From Gammaproteobacteria bacterium (GTDB taxonomy: Bacteria > Pseudomonadota > Gammaproteobacteria > JAURND01): DNA of 37,162 bases. Below the pieces are notes generated by a model. The model was not told the DNA's origin. It did not search any database and saw only the letters and a program-made list of their open reading frames with translations. Where the stretch lies: NCBI GenBank assembly GCA_035546635.1, contig DASZWJ010000023.1:1-37162 (forward strand), given 5' to 3'. Shown one piece after another: positions 25,830 to 34,446 of this stretch. The translations under genes and the position numbers were made by a program. The first letter of the stretch is position 1. Each line of letters opens with the position of its first letter.

Positions 25830-26501
25830 CTACAAACTCCAATCAATCTCCCTCTTCCCTTGTTGCCGCAGTAACTGATTGGTTTTAGAAAAATGCTCAC
25901 ATCCCAAAAACCCACGATGTGCCGATAAAGGCGAAGGATGCGGTGCTTTCAGCACATAATGTCTACTGGCATCAATAATTTTTCCTTTACGTTGCGCAGG
26001 CGAACCCCACAATAAAAATATCAGCCCTTCTTTTTCTTCATTTAAAATCTGAATCACCTTATCCGTAAAAATTTCCCAACCGATGTTGGCGTGTGACTGC
26101 GGTTTTCCCGATTCTACTGTTAAGACTGTATTCAATAGCAACACACCTTGCTTAGCCCATTTTTCTAAACAACCGTGGTTGGGTATGGGTAAACCAAGAT
26201 CATTATGCAATTCCAGAAACATATTTTGTAGCGAGGGTGGGGGAGCGATTCCCGGTTGTACTGAAAAACACAAACCATGTGCTTGATTTGCACCGTGGTA
26301 AGGATCTTGGCCAATCAACACCACATTGACTGCTTCAAGGGGCGTGTATTTAAACGCGTTAAATATATCAGCTGACTTAGGATAAATCTTTTTACCAGCA
26401 GCTTGTTCAGTTTTGAGGAAATCCAGAATACGTTGAAAATAAGGTTGTTGTTTTTCATTGGCGAGGACGGTTTGCCAGGTTTTGGTTTGGGTTGCTTCCA
26501 T
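25830..26501 (-). CDS. ung: Uracil-DNA glycosylase
   Basis: 223 residues, family 1 length. Water-activating D66 in [30 protein letters not shown] near 123, the uracil-binding stretch [14 protein letters not shown], and the DNA-intercalation loop [13 protein letters not shown] with its conserved His. It removes uracil from DNA in base excision repair. It converges with dnaE. Confidence 0.98.
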   Translation of the reverse strand: MEATQTKTWQTVLANEKQQPYFQRILDFLKTEQAAGKKIYPKSADIFNAFKYTPLEAVNVVLIGQDPYHGANQAHGLCFSVQPGIAPPPSLQNMFLELHNDLGLPIPNHGCLEKWAKQGVLLLNTVLTVESGKPQSHANIGWEIFTDKVIQILNEEKEGLIFLLWGSPAQRKGKIIDASRHYVLKAPHPSPLSAHRGFLGCEHFSKTNQLLRQQGKREIDWSL

Positions 26502-26689
26502 TACGGTATCCTTGTCTTATTCGAAGGGATTATTGAAAAATTTTAGGTGATGTTTCACCTAGGTTGGTAGGAGTAGAAAAATATTTACTTCGCAAAAATT
26601 ATACCCCAGCAAACTACCGGTAATCCAGTTAGAATAGGCATATCTAACCAAATGAAATAATCATTACTTCGTAACTTATCGGACAAACT

Positions 26690-28096
26690 ATGGAATTATT
26701 CAAACACCCCAAAGCCTTATGGGTATTAGCCTTTGGCAAATTGTGGGACACCTTCAGCTATTACGGTACGCAAACCATACTGGTTTTATATTTTATGCAT
26801 ATCTTTAAGCTGCCGCGCAGTGAAAGTATTTTGCTGTATGGCGCCTATGCGGCATTTACTTATGCCATTCCGATTATGGGTGGAGTGCTGGGGGATAAAT
26901 GGCTGGGGAGTCGCAATACTTTGTTATTGGGTGCAGTGCTTAATATTGCCGGTAATTTATTGTTGATTTCCTATAATCGATATTTTTTCTGTTTGGGATT
27001 GGCGGCGTCGCTGGTGGGTTCTGGATTATATAAAGGTACGGCGACGCACATGGTGGGTACATTATATGCTGCGGGTGAAACGCGTAAGGAAGCTGGCTAT
27101 ACCTGGTTGTATTTTGCCGTGAATGTGGGTGGGAGTCTTGGGCCGTTGGTTTATGGTTTTATGATTTATGCAGTGGGTTGGAGTGCGGGTTTTTTGTGCA
27201 GTGCAATTGGTTTGGCGCTGGGATTATGCTGGTTTATATTTAATTGGCAGACCTATGAAGATAAACAACATCAGCCTAATATCAGTCATGTGGGTGTGGA
27301 ATTGACTTATTTGGCCTTACTGGTCGGTAGTGTGCTGCTGAGTTTGACCTTTTATTATCCGGCGTCATTGAATACGGTAGTCGGTTTATTTTTCGTAGGT
27401 AGCATCGGTTATATACTGATAATGATTATTAAATATCAGAGTGCAATGCGTCAGCGGTTACTGGCATTGTTAATCATGAGCTTTTTTGGTATGTTTTATT
27501 TTGCTGCAGGTATGCAAATTGGAACATCAATTACATTATTTTTACAATTGAAGATTCAACAAGGGGTGATTCATACACAATTACCTGCCAGCACTTTTAG
27601 TACTTTGTATTGTTTGTTTGTATTACTGCTAGCCCCCGTGATTACTGGCTTGTGGTTTTGGCTGAGGGCTAGGGGCATTCAGTTGTTGATTATCAATAAA
27701 TTGGCGGTGGGGATTTTTTTGGGGGCTTTGGGTATTGCTTGTTTTGCTTTTGCGGCGGCGACCAATTGGATTGCTGTGGGTTTGATTTTGGGGATTTTGT
27801 TGTTAAGTGCAGGGGAGGTGGTGATTGCGCCGGCTATTTATACGGCTATCAGCGATATTGCGCCACAGGGGTTAAAAACGACGATGATGGGGTGTTGGTT
27901 TTTGTTTATTGGTATGGGTGGGTATGTGAGTAGTTTGTTGGCGAAGTTTTCTGATAAAGTGGGGAAATTTTTGCCATTTAAAAGTGTGGCGTATGTGAAT
28001 GAGTTTTTGTTTATTACGGGGTTTATTGTGTTGGTGGTGGGGTGTTTGGTTTTGCTGATTCCTAGGTTGAAGCGGATGTTGGGGATTGGGGGGTAG
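26690..28096 (+). CDS. POT/PTR-family oligopeptide transporter (major facilitator)
   Basis: 468 residues with about 12-14 hydrophobic helices. POT-family features: IMGGVLGDKWLGSRNTLLLG after helix 2, LYKGTATHMVGTLY near 115, and ETRKEAGYTWLYFAVNVGGSLGPLVYG, the second family signature, near 137. Members import di- and tripeptides with protons across the inner membrane. The first-helix motif, normally ExxERFxYYG, reads KLWDTFSYYG (17-26): both coupling glutamates and the arginine are changed. Coupling or substrate may therefore differ. Peptide import fits an amino-acid-dependent intracellular life. No strong ribosome site is seen. Confidence 0.88.
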   Translation: MELFKHPKALWVLAFGKLWDTFSYYGTQTILVLYFMHIFKLPRSESILLYGAYAAFTYAIPIMGGVLGDKWLGSRNTLLLGAVLNIAGNLLLISYNRYFFCLGLAASLVGSGLYKGTATHMVGTLYAAGETRKEAGYTWLYFAVNVGGSLGPLVYGFMIYAVGWSAGFLCSAIGLALGLCWFIFNWQTYEDKQHQPNISHVGVELTYLALLVGSVLLSLTFYYPASLNTVVGLFFVGSIGYILIMIIKYQSAMRQRLLALLIMSFFGMFYFAAGMQIGTSITLFLQLKIQQGVIHTQLPASTFSTLYCLFVLLLAPVITGLWFWLRARGIQLLIINKLAVGIFLGALGIACFAFAAATNWIAVGLILGILLLSAGEVVIAPAIYTAISDIAPQGLKTTMMGCWFLFIGMGGYVSSLLAKFSDKVGKFLPFKSVAYVNEFLFITGFIVLVVGCLVLLIPRLKRMLGIGG

Positions 28097-28199
28097 TGAG
28101 ATTTTTGAGTTGGGTAGTTTTTGAGCTGTGGGCTAGAAATTTCTTTCTCAGGACAAGAGAAATGCTAGGTTTTCTTGCAATTATTTGGGGAATTCGGTT

Positions 28200-29552
28200 A
28201 TGAGTTTAGCATTTAAAGGAAAGTTGGAAGTTCAGACTTGGGATCAGGTGAGGGAGGATGTTGCGAAAGTTAATCCTGAATTTGCAAGGATTATTGATGA
28301 AATAAACCCAGATAAAAAGCATTGGTTAGCTAGGGCTTCTTATCCTTATGGCAGTTTGATATTGCAAAGAGCATTATTTATGCTGCCTAATCAGCAAGGA
28401 GATATAGTTGCTATAACTGATTCTTCAATTGATCCCAAATTGCGGGCAGGATTAGATTACAATTTAAACTCAAATCCTGTTTGCATGATTTTGCAGAATT
28501 CTTGCGAACTTTTTTTGCCTCTTGAATCTCATACGGTTTCTTTTCATGGTTTGATATATTCTGGCGAGCCTTTTGGTGCATGGCGAGTATTAAATCCTGA
28601 AAAAACTCAGCAGCCTGTATTCATTTGGGATATGAGTGCTGGTGCACGTTCAATATTCATGTTGCCAAAAATTTCAGAAGATAAAAAACATATTAAGCTA
28701 AGAAAACGTTTTGATTTGACGGTAAGTACTCCTAAATCTTTGATGGCGCATTGGGAAATATTTAGGCAAATAGCTAATCATCCGACTTTTGAACATCCTT
28801 GGCAATGTGAAGTTTTGTTTTTTTCAAAAAATTGGTTTGAGCATTTGGAAGATGTAAGTTGGAAAAATTTTTATTACTATTTCCATGATTCAATATGGAG
28901 AGGTACAGAATTTTTTCGTAACCAAGTACTTTGGAATTTAATTTTTTCGATAATTTTAAAGGAGTATGAAGCTAAATCTAGTGGGTATATTATTGATACC
29001 GTGAAATATCTTATGTTTGCGGGAATCGGAGAAGTACCAGGCTTTGGGCCAGCCAAAGATAACAGTGCAGGGCCAATATTGGGTTTGCAGAATGTATATA
29101 TAAAAGATTATGAAATTAGAAATTATCCTCCAATAATTATGCATCCTCAAGTTTTTAATATGTATAATTTGGAATCTAGTCCAATTTACTATTCTTTACA
29201 ATTTCCTATAGCTCCTGAATTTATGCCGCATTCCAGAACTAGAAGTAGTTTCGTATCAGACTTGCATGAAATAAGATCTTTAATACAGCGACATTTGCAG
29301 GAGTTTTTGTCAGGTAAATACAATATTGATGATACTCCTTTTTATGATTTATTTAATCTAGTATCGTTTGATTACTTTCATAATAATGTGGATTTGCACG
29401 CTGGCATGCGTAATAGTAGTGAAATGCCTTTGGAAGATAAAAATTTATTAACTACAGTAGATGGGGTGTTGCATAAAAATTTTCCTGACATGTGTTCTTT
29501 CGTTAAAGGATGTATTCGGATATCTCACAAGACTTTTACTAAGAAAGTGTAG
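28200..29552 (+). CDS. Uncharacterised 450-residue protein
   Basis: ATG at 28200, with TTTGGGG about nine bases upstream; a TTG at 28185 is in frame. No signal peptide or obvious membrane helices. It is rich in aromatic residues (for example SWKNFYYYFHDSIWRGTEFF). Motif-like stretches that may help a search are ILQNSCELFLPLESHTVSFHG near 100, GIGEVPGFGPAKDNSAGP near 288 and VSFDYFHNNVDLHAGMRNSSEMPLED near 400. I recognise no family and propose no activity. The last 105 bases overlap the end of the convergent methyltransferase gene. Confidence 0.65.
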   Translation: MSLAFKGKLEVQTWDQVREDVAKVNPEFARIIDEINPDKKHWLARASYPYGSLILQRALFMLPNQQGDIVAITDSSIDPKLRAGLDYNLNSNPVCMILQNSCELFLPLESHTVSFHGLIYSGEPFGAWRVLNPEKTQQPVFIWDMSAGARSIFMLPKISEDKKHIKLRKRFDLTVSTPKSLMAHWEIFRQIANHPTFEHPWQCEVLFFSKNWFEHLEDVSWKNFYYYFHDSIWRGTEFFRNQVLWNLIFSIILKEYEAKSSGYIIDTVKYLMFAGIGEVPGFGPAKDNSAGPILGLQNVYIKDYEIRNYPPIIMHPQVFNMYNLESSPIYYSLQFPIAPEFMPHSRTRSSFVSDLHEIRSLIQRHLQEFLSGKYNIDDTPFYDLFNLVSFDYFHNNVDLHAGMRNSSEMPLEDKNLLTTVDGVLHKNFPDMCSFVKGCIRISHKTFTKKV

Positions 29553-30248
29553 CAAACGCTTTCTATTGGTATCAGTAGTATAGTTTAAATGTGTTACATT
29601 GGCGAATCCTGCTAGAAAAGCAGTTTCTTCTATCTTATCTTTAGAGATCCAATAGCCACAAATAGTTGTGTTGTGCATTTGGCATGTATAACTAGAGCTT
29701 GGGGTTTTTTCCGCCGCATTTAATGGGATTATAAATTCAGGCATTGTATCAATAATTAGTATGCCATTGTTGCTAAGTAATTTTGTTAATTCGAATATTA
29801 TAAATGGCTGTTCTTTGAATGAAAATTCAGTAATACCAGACCATAACCAAAAAATAACATCAAAGGTTCTATCAAAATTAATTTGATTAAGATTATGAAG
29901 ATCGCAATGCAATAAAGTAACATTTTCATTACGAGCATACTGTTTTTGTAAATGATTAAACATTTTATTACAGCGTTCAATTGCTGTTATATGTCCCAGA
30001 AATTTATGTTGTAATAAATAATTTATTACTCTGCCATATCCAGCCCCAACCTCTAAAACTGAACGTGCTTTTTCCCAGTGCGAAGTTGATAGCTTTATGT
30101 CGCAGCCATTTGTTATTCCTGCGCTTGCGGCGAAACCTTTAAATTCAGTAATATCAATTGTTTCGTAAAATGCGCTATTATCATAATTAGTCCATTCCTG
30201 TGCTCTGCTCGTCCTTAGAGTTCCATAATTATTCTTTGCTATGGCCAT
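29448..30248 (-). CDS. Class I SAM-dependent methyltransferase
   Basis: 266 residues. Motif I VLEVGAGYGR at 64-73, acidic end of strand 2 in ITAIERCNKM, motif II VTLLHCDLHNL near 115, and strand 4 FDVIFWLWSGITEFS. This is a Rossmann-fold methyltransferase, probably small-molecule or unassigned. The N-terminal 50 residues (AFYETIDITEFKGFA) may contact the substrate. It converges with the 450-residue gene and shares 105 coding bases with it. The substrate cannot be read from sequence. Confidence 0.82.
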   Translation of the reverse strand: MAIAKNNYGTLRTSRAQEWTNYDNSAFYETIDITEFKGFAASAGITNGCDIKLSTSHWEKARSVLEVGAGYGRVINYLLQHKFLGHITAIERCNKMFNHLQKQYARNENVTLLHCDLHNLNQINFDRTFDVIFWLWSGITEFSFKEQPFIIFELTKLLSNNGILIIDTMPEFIIPLNAAEKTPSSSYTCQMHNTTICGYWISKDKIEETAFLAGFANVTHLNYTTDTNRKRLLHFLSKSLVRYPNTSFNERTHVRKIFMQHPIYCS

Positions 30249-30571
30249 TATTATTACTAACCTCGTTGCTTCTGTACCTTAATATAAAAACGGTTGAACA
30301 TTTCGGCTGTTATAATAATGCACAAAAATATCGCACACCAAAACTGCCCCTTTCAACGCTGTTTCGCATATCTCCCTATCCTGTTGTAATACTCCTGCTG
30401 AATATCTTGTTGTGCCTTGGGCTCAATATTTAATAGGAATAAGCTCATAGGATAGGTCTAGCAACAAGTAATTATTAGAGAATTGTACCACATTTTACGG
30501 TTACAAGACTCAAATGGATTACAAAACTAAGTGATGAAGATAGCGAAAATTATTTTTAGGCGGAGGTAGTG
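30249..30571. other. Gap upstream of the first 90-residue paralogue
   Basis: Contains a leader segment (about 30288-30420, with ATAATAATGCACA, ATATCGCACA and ATCCTGTTGTAAT) that is repeated upstream of the second paralogue at about 31128-31250. No gene supported. Confidence 0.5.
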
Positions 30572-30844
30572 ATGAAAATACACAATTTCAATAACTCAAT
30601 GATTAAAAATTATCAAACAAGTGAGGATCAGCTATTAGGCTTATATTTAGATGCCATCACCAATGAACCTAAGTCAGAAGATATCAGTCAGTCTTTATAC
30701 CTAACTTGCCTGGCATTGCAGGCTTGTGAGCAGCTTGGGAATAAATTTCCAACTCAAGAAGAAATTGATGTAGTGGAAAAAGCCTTTAAACGTTTTAGCA
30801 GAAGAAAATCTTTGGAAATGCCAGTTGTGATGTTTGCAGCTTGA
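30572..30844 (+). CDS. Small helical protein, paralogue A
   Basis: 90 residues, with GGAGGT seven bases before the ATG at 30572. It is clearly paralogous to the protein at 31341-31610: shared blocks include SLYLTCLAL, GNKFPTQ, EID, VE-AFKR and SRRKS. It looks all-helical with a basic C-terminal part (KAFKRFSRRKS). No family recognised. The pair lies just upstream of a LuxR-type HTH gene, so the three may be functionally linked. Confidence 0.65.
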   Translation: MKIHNFNNSMIKNYQTSEDQLLGLYLDAITNEPKSEDISQSLYLTCLALQACEQLGNKFPTQEEIDVVEKAFKRFSRRKSLEMPVVMFAA

Positions 30845-31340
30845 AATATGGCATAGCCCTTTCTTGTAAATCAATATACCTGGTTAGCGTATTTCCTTCT
30901 CCCACAAGCATTATTGAATAAATATGTTCCTACCCACCTTTTTCAAAGGGGTAAGGCTCAATAACATCGCCACATGGGAAGGCTCTTCACAAAAATATCC
31001 CCTCTCCCCTTGTGGGAGAGGGAGGTTACAGTGGTTAATCGGACACTAGTGCGCGTAGGCGGGAATAACAGTTTTTTCGTAGTTTAACAGAGAAGGGAGG
31101 AAAAATAGAACCTCATTTCTTAAGAAAACCTTAACATTTCTGAAGCAATAATAATGCACACTAATATCGCACAGTAAAATTGTCCTTTTCAATGCCATTT
31201 CCCATGTCTCTCCATCCTGTTGTAATGACTCCTGATGATTTGCAATGTTCCCAAAACACAAAGCATTTTCACTGAAAACGGAATACACATAGAAAAAAAA
31301 GGATAGGCGTACAGCAAGAAATCTATCCATGGAGATAAAC
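30845..31340. other. Gap between the two paralogues with decayed repeats
   Basis: Holds fragments of the CCTTCTCCCACAAG hairpin family near 30894 and CTTGTGGGAGAGGGA near 31008, a CACCTTTTTCAAAGGGG word near 30938, and from about 31128 the duplicated leader of the paralogue genes. No gene supported. Confidence 0.5.
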
Positions 31341-31610
31341 ATGAAAATATTTAATTTTAAAGATTTAATCATTAAAAATCGTCCCTCAAATGACGACCAA
31401 TTATTGGATCTCTATTTAGAAGCAGTAGAGAAGGAACCCAAACCTGAAACAATGAGCAAGTCTCTTTACTTAACGTGTTTAGCCTTATGGGCTTTTGAGA
31501 AAATTGGCAATAAATTTCCAACTCAGAAAGAAATTGACGCCGTTGAGCGAGCATTTAAACGTTATAGCAGAAGAAAATCCGTGAATACTCTGGCGGTAAT
31601 GGCGGCTTAA
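31341..31610 (+). CDS. Small helical protein, paralogue B
   Basis: 89 residues; ATG at 31341 chosen because GGAG lies seven bases upstream and it aligns with the start of paralogue A (MKIFNF against MKIHNF). Sequence SLYLTCLALWAFEKIGNKFP and EIDAVERAFKRYSRRKS match paralogue A closely. Both proteins keep the pattern DDQLLxLYLEA / EDQLLGLYLDA near residue 20, suggesting that both are functional. No family recognised. Confidence 0.65.
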   Translation: MKIFNFKDLIIKNRPSNDDQLLDLYLEAVEKEPKPETMSKSLYLTCLALWAFEKIGNKFPTQKEIDAVERAFKRYSRRKSVNTLAVMAA

Positions 31611-31667
31611 AGCTTTAAGCCCCCTGTGGCAAATTCCAATTTAAACCTTACTAAAAGGAAGTTACTC

Positions 31668-31886
31668 ATGGATAAAGTCTTCACAAGAAAGAAATTGGGT
31701 ATTCTGGAACAGCAGGATCACGAAGTTAGCTTTACTGAAATTGAGACGCAATGCATTTTGCAGTTCATACAAAGTAAAACACCGGTAAGCATTGGTCAGG
31801 AGCTAGGACTAAATCAGAGCAGTGTTCGATTTTGCCTGATGAATGCAGGGCAAAAATTGCTTTTGGTAGGGAAAAGCAAACAGTGA
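31668..31886 (+). CDS. Orphan LuxR/GerE-type helix-turn-helix protein
   Basis: 72 residues from the ATG at 31668, with AAAGGAAG nine bases upstream. The region VSFTEIETQCILQFIQSKTPVSIGQELGLNQSSVRFCLMNAGQKL follows the LuxR-family DNA-binding pattern (LTxRExxVLxxxAxGxxxKEIAxxLxxSxxTVxxHxxxIxxKL), with no receiver or sensor domain. It may act as a small DNA-binding regulator of the adjacent paralogue genes, 57 bases upstream. Confidence 0.6.
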   Translation: MDKVFTRKKLGILEQQDHEVSFTEIETQCILQFIQSKTPVSIGQELGLNQSSVRFCLMNAGQKLLLVGKSKQ

Positions 31887-32408
31887 TCTCAGTGCTCTTA
31901 TCTCGCTCTTTTGAAAAGTGTACGCAAATCAAAGGTTAATTATCTGGATAAAAAACTAGGCTAAAGCTGGCCATCGATTGGATAAATTAGAAGCTGCAAG
32001 TGAGGCCGTTTGAAAAGTGTACACTAATCAAATAGACGTTAAGGTCAGGAGAGAAGCACCAAGGATTTTTTAAAATTAGCAAATTCTAGGTAATAGTTTG
32101 AAATGATGGATATTGGCTCATTTGCTGCCTTCAATCATTGCTTGGGTCATCTTTTGAAAAGTGTACATTAATCAAAAATAATGACTTCACTGGGAAGGTT
32201 GCTGAAATTTGACTAATCGCTTGCCCCTTTTCAGGATGACTATCGAGGCGTGGGTAATTACCAAAGGAGATGAGCTTTGGCAGTATTTTTACCGCACAAT
32301 TCTTAAGTCATCAGGCCACAGATTGAATTATGTACACTAATCAAAGAAACACTAAACCGCATGAGCGAAGAATCTCATGATTCTTCGTGACTATGCTTAG
32401 TATCACTG
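31887..32408. other. Gap with four dispersed TGTAC repeats
   Basis: No gene is supported. The region contains four related 15-25 bp repeats, listed separately, at increasing spacing of about 100, 143 and 179 bases, and a short palindrome CGAAGAATC-TCAT-GATTCTTCG at 32366-32387 just after the XRE gene stop. Confidence 0.5.
31909..32345 (+). repeat. Four direct repeats with core TGTACACTAATCAAA
   Basis: Copies at 31909-31933, 32009-32032 and 32152-32176 share TTTGAAAAGTGTAC then A/G-rich variation and AATCAAA. The fourth, 32331-32345, keeps only TGTACACTAATCAAA. All point the same way. Multiple short end repeats of this type occur at termini of IS21-family elements, but no transposase gene is present. 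They could equally be binding sites for the nearby regulator. Confidence 0.6.
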
Positions 32409-33116
32409 TTAGTTTTCTTCAGAATTACTCTGTATTTTCACTGCATCATGATGCCTATGCCAGATGACTTGAGCAGCCCAAGTCAAAGTCTGTGCATAAA
32501 GTGTTGATGTCGGCACTACGGATTCTAGATTAGTACATAACAAGTCATAGCGGTTAGGCTCGCTATTCAGTTTAACGCGTCGCAATAAGACTTCATTATT
32601 TTTAGTTTGCACAATGCAATCTTGATTGACCAGATATTGGATTTTAGTGCCGGTATAGCGGATGCCTGCGACATAATCGCCCTTTTTATATCTGGGTTCC
32701 ATGCCGTCGTCATTCACCAGTAAATCAGCAGTGTCGCCGTTACAATTTCTGAAGGTCAATAATTCTTGGGTGATGGCATCCGCCAGTTGTGGTGAGGAGG
32801 GTTGTTCGCTCTCGTGAGTGTCAGAAAACTGTAGGTTAGTTAAGCGCGGAGGTTGTCCCACGCCGTGCATTAGCCAGTTCAGAGTGCAGTATATGCCTTC
32901 ACGACGAAATGCAGGTAACATGCGCTGCGCCCCTTGGATAGTTAAGCCTCCGTATTTGCCGGTTTCCCAAGATTCGATGGTATTGGCGCTGATGCCATAT
33001 TTTTGTGTAAATTCTTTGCGGGTGAGTCTTACCATGCGACGCAGAACTTCTAATCTCTTGCCTCTAGCGATGGTGGTGGATTGGGGGTCGTTGATGGGGG
33101 TTGGAGTGGTGTTCAT
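32409..33116 (-). CDS. XRE-type transcriptional regulator with degenerate S24 (LexA/CI-like) domain
   Basis: 235 residues. N-terminal helix-turn-helix: RLEVLRRMVRLTRKEFTQKYGISANTIESWETGKYGGLT (21-59). C-terminal half has the S24 fold pattern VNDDGMEPRYKKGDYVAGIRY (134-154). In active CI/LexA-type proteins the pattern is SMxPxxxxGD, with a catalytic Ser and a distal Lys; here the Ser position is G138 and the Lys position appears to be Arg (EVLLRRV, 175-181). So it should bind DNA but not self-cleave. The ribosome site AAAGGAGAACC lies before the ATG. Possibly a former prophage repressor. Confidence 0.75.
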   Translation of the reverse strand: MNTTPTPINDPQSTTIARGKRLEVLRRMVRLTRKEFTQKYGISANTIESWETGKYGGLTIQGAQRMLPAFRREGIYCTLNWLMHGVGQPPRLTNLQFSDTHESEQPSSPQLADAITQELLTFRNCNGDTADLLVNDDGMEPRYKKGDYVAGIRYTGTKIQYLVNQDCIVQTKNNEVLLRRVKLNSEPNRYDLLCTNLESVVPTSTLYAQTLTWAAQVIWHRHHDAVKIQSNSEEN

Positions 33117-33377
33117 TGTATGGTTCTCCTTTGCTGATAAATTCTAGACAAATTATTAAAACTTAATAAAAAAAGATATTTTTATTATTCAAATTTGTCA
33201 ACATTAAAATGCTAAATATTTTTGAATTTTACTGGAGGGAGGAAAAAAGGGGGTAGATTAAAAAATTGGGTATTGCTTATCTGGGGTGCATAAAGATAGT
33301 CCAGTTTCTTTTGGTTCAAATAGATGGATGCTTTTTATCTTTTGTCGTAACTATTTACCCCCCCCAGTAAAAATACC

Positions 33378-33923
33378 TTATCTAGCAATACCAGCACGTC
33401 GAAGCCTATAAAACAATTCCGATAAAACTTTGGCTTTAAATATCAATATCAAACTTAATGAAATTTCTAGCGCCACACTAATAAATTCTGGCACTAAACT
33501 CCAACGTGAATAAACATGCAATAAATTCCGACGGTAATAATCAATAACATGATAAACCCAAATAATCAAATTTGGGATTGAAGTAATCAATATGAAAATC
33601 CCAATGGCACAAAATAAAATTTCTTGTATATCTTGTTTTTCAGTAGTTTCTTTTCTTTCCACACAACTATTTGCTTTTGTCGTAAAGCGAGCAATTTTAC
33701 TGGAAAACAACCAAAGCAGGATTACTGGTAAAAGCGATAATAAGGGCAATAAAAGGATTAAGATTTTATATGCAAATGGATAATCTAGTGCGTCATGCCG
33801 CCAAATAATATCAACAAATAATGTTAATATTTGAGGTATTACAGCTATCACCTGCAGTGCCAAATAAATGATAAGCAATCTTATCCCGATTAATGCAAAA
33901 TCATATTTTTTAAATTCACTCAC
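33378..33923 (-). CDS. Predicted inner-membrane protein with four helices
   Basis: 181 residues from a GTG at 33923, chosen because AGGAGGT lies five bases upstream; another GTG at 33998 would add 25 residues with no clear site. Hydrophobic segments near FALIGIRLLIIYLALQVIAVIP, ILILLLPLLSLLPVILLWLF, ILFCAIGIFILITSIPNLIIWVY and FISVALEISLSLILIF, with a charged loop KANSCVERKETTEKQD between the second and third. No family recognised. It is the gene after the decayed immunity copy on the same strand; whether it belongs to the type VI cargo module is unknown. Confidence 0.6.
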   Translation of the reverse strand: MSEFKKYDFALIGIRLLIIYLALQVIAVIPQILTLFVDIIWRHDALDYPFAYKILILLLPLLSLLPVILLWLFSSKIARFTTKANSCVERKETTEKQDIQEILFCAIGIFILITSIPNLIIWVYHVIDYYRRNLLHVYSRWSLVPEFISVALEISLSLILIFKAKVLSELFYRLRRAGIAR

Positions 33924-34053
33924 TACCAACCTCCTACTTAAACCAGGAAAATTCACAATTAATTTTGTTTTTTTTGGGATGAAATATTCGTAAAACACAT
34001 CTCATAAAAAACATGATAATAGGATGTTGCTCAAGTTCTATGCAACTACGGGG

Positions 34054-34418
34054 TTAATCGTTTAAGTAGTTTATAGAAAGAATTGGAAATGTTTTTGTTT
34101 TGGTATCATATTGATAACAGGTATAAGCTGCATACAATGATTTTAAATCGTCTCGGATAACGCAAAAGTAATCGAGTCCTTTTTTTTCAGGTTTTTTGTA
34201 CCACTTGTCCATTTCGGTATCTCGTGATTGCCATTGTTCTAGGCCTCTTTAGATGTTCCGCATATCGTATCCATCCAATCTTTGGTGTCTGTTGATAATA
34301 TACGATAATAGTCATCATCATTATTGATTGAGCTTTGTTGTGATAGTGCATAATTATCTAATGATGTAAAAATAAAAGCAAGTAATAGGAAATATATTTT
34401 AAAAATATTAATGCTCAT
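34054..34418 (-). pseudogene. Decayed copy of the immunity gene
   Basis: Minus strand. From ATG 34418 it encodes a signal-like N-terminus (MSINIFKIYFLLLAFIF) and an Asn/Asp-rich stretch, then jumps directly to DWMDTICGTSKEA followed by TAG: about 80 residues found in the intact gene at 34690-35265 are missing. Past the stop, in a shifted frame, homology continues as LEQWQSRDTEMDKWYKKPEKKGLDYFCVIRD and ends TCYQY...LND at 34054, against LEQWKTRDSKVEKWFIKP and FDYFCVIRDTKYFYTCYQY. One lost base in GCCTAGAA (GCTTTAGAA in the intact gene) explains the frameshift. So: internal deletion plus frameshift. Confidence 0.8.
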
Positions 34419-34446
34419 CAGTGACTTACCTTTTTGTTTTTAACGT

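Noticed and set aside
30200..30433. 77-codon ORF overlapping the methyltransferase start
   Set aside because: Antisense to the methyltransferase and then runs through the duplicated leader; no ribosome site or conservation with the second leader.
31046..31372. Minus-strand 108-codon ORF between the paralogues
   Set aside because: It covers the duplicated leader in antisense and overlaps paralogue B; the equivalent frame is not open in the first leader copy.
32366..32387. Intrinsic terminator for the XRE gene
   Set aside because: The 9-bp stem is good, but no T-run follows on the minus strand, so I did not call it.
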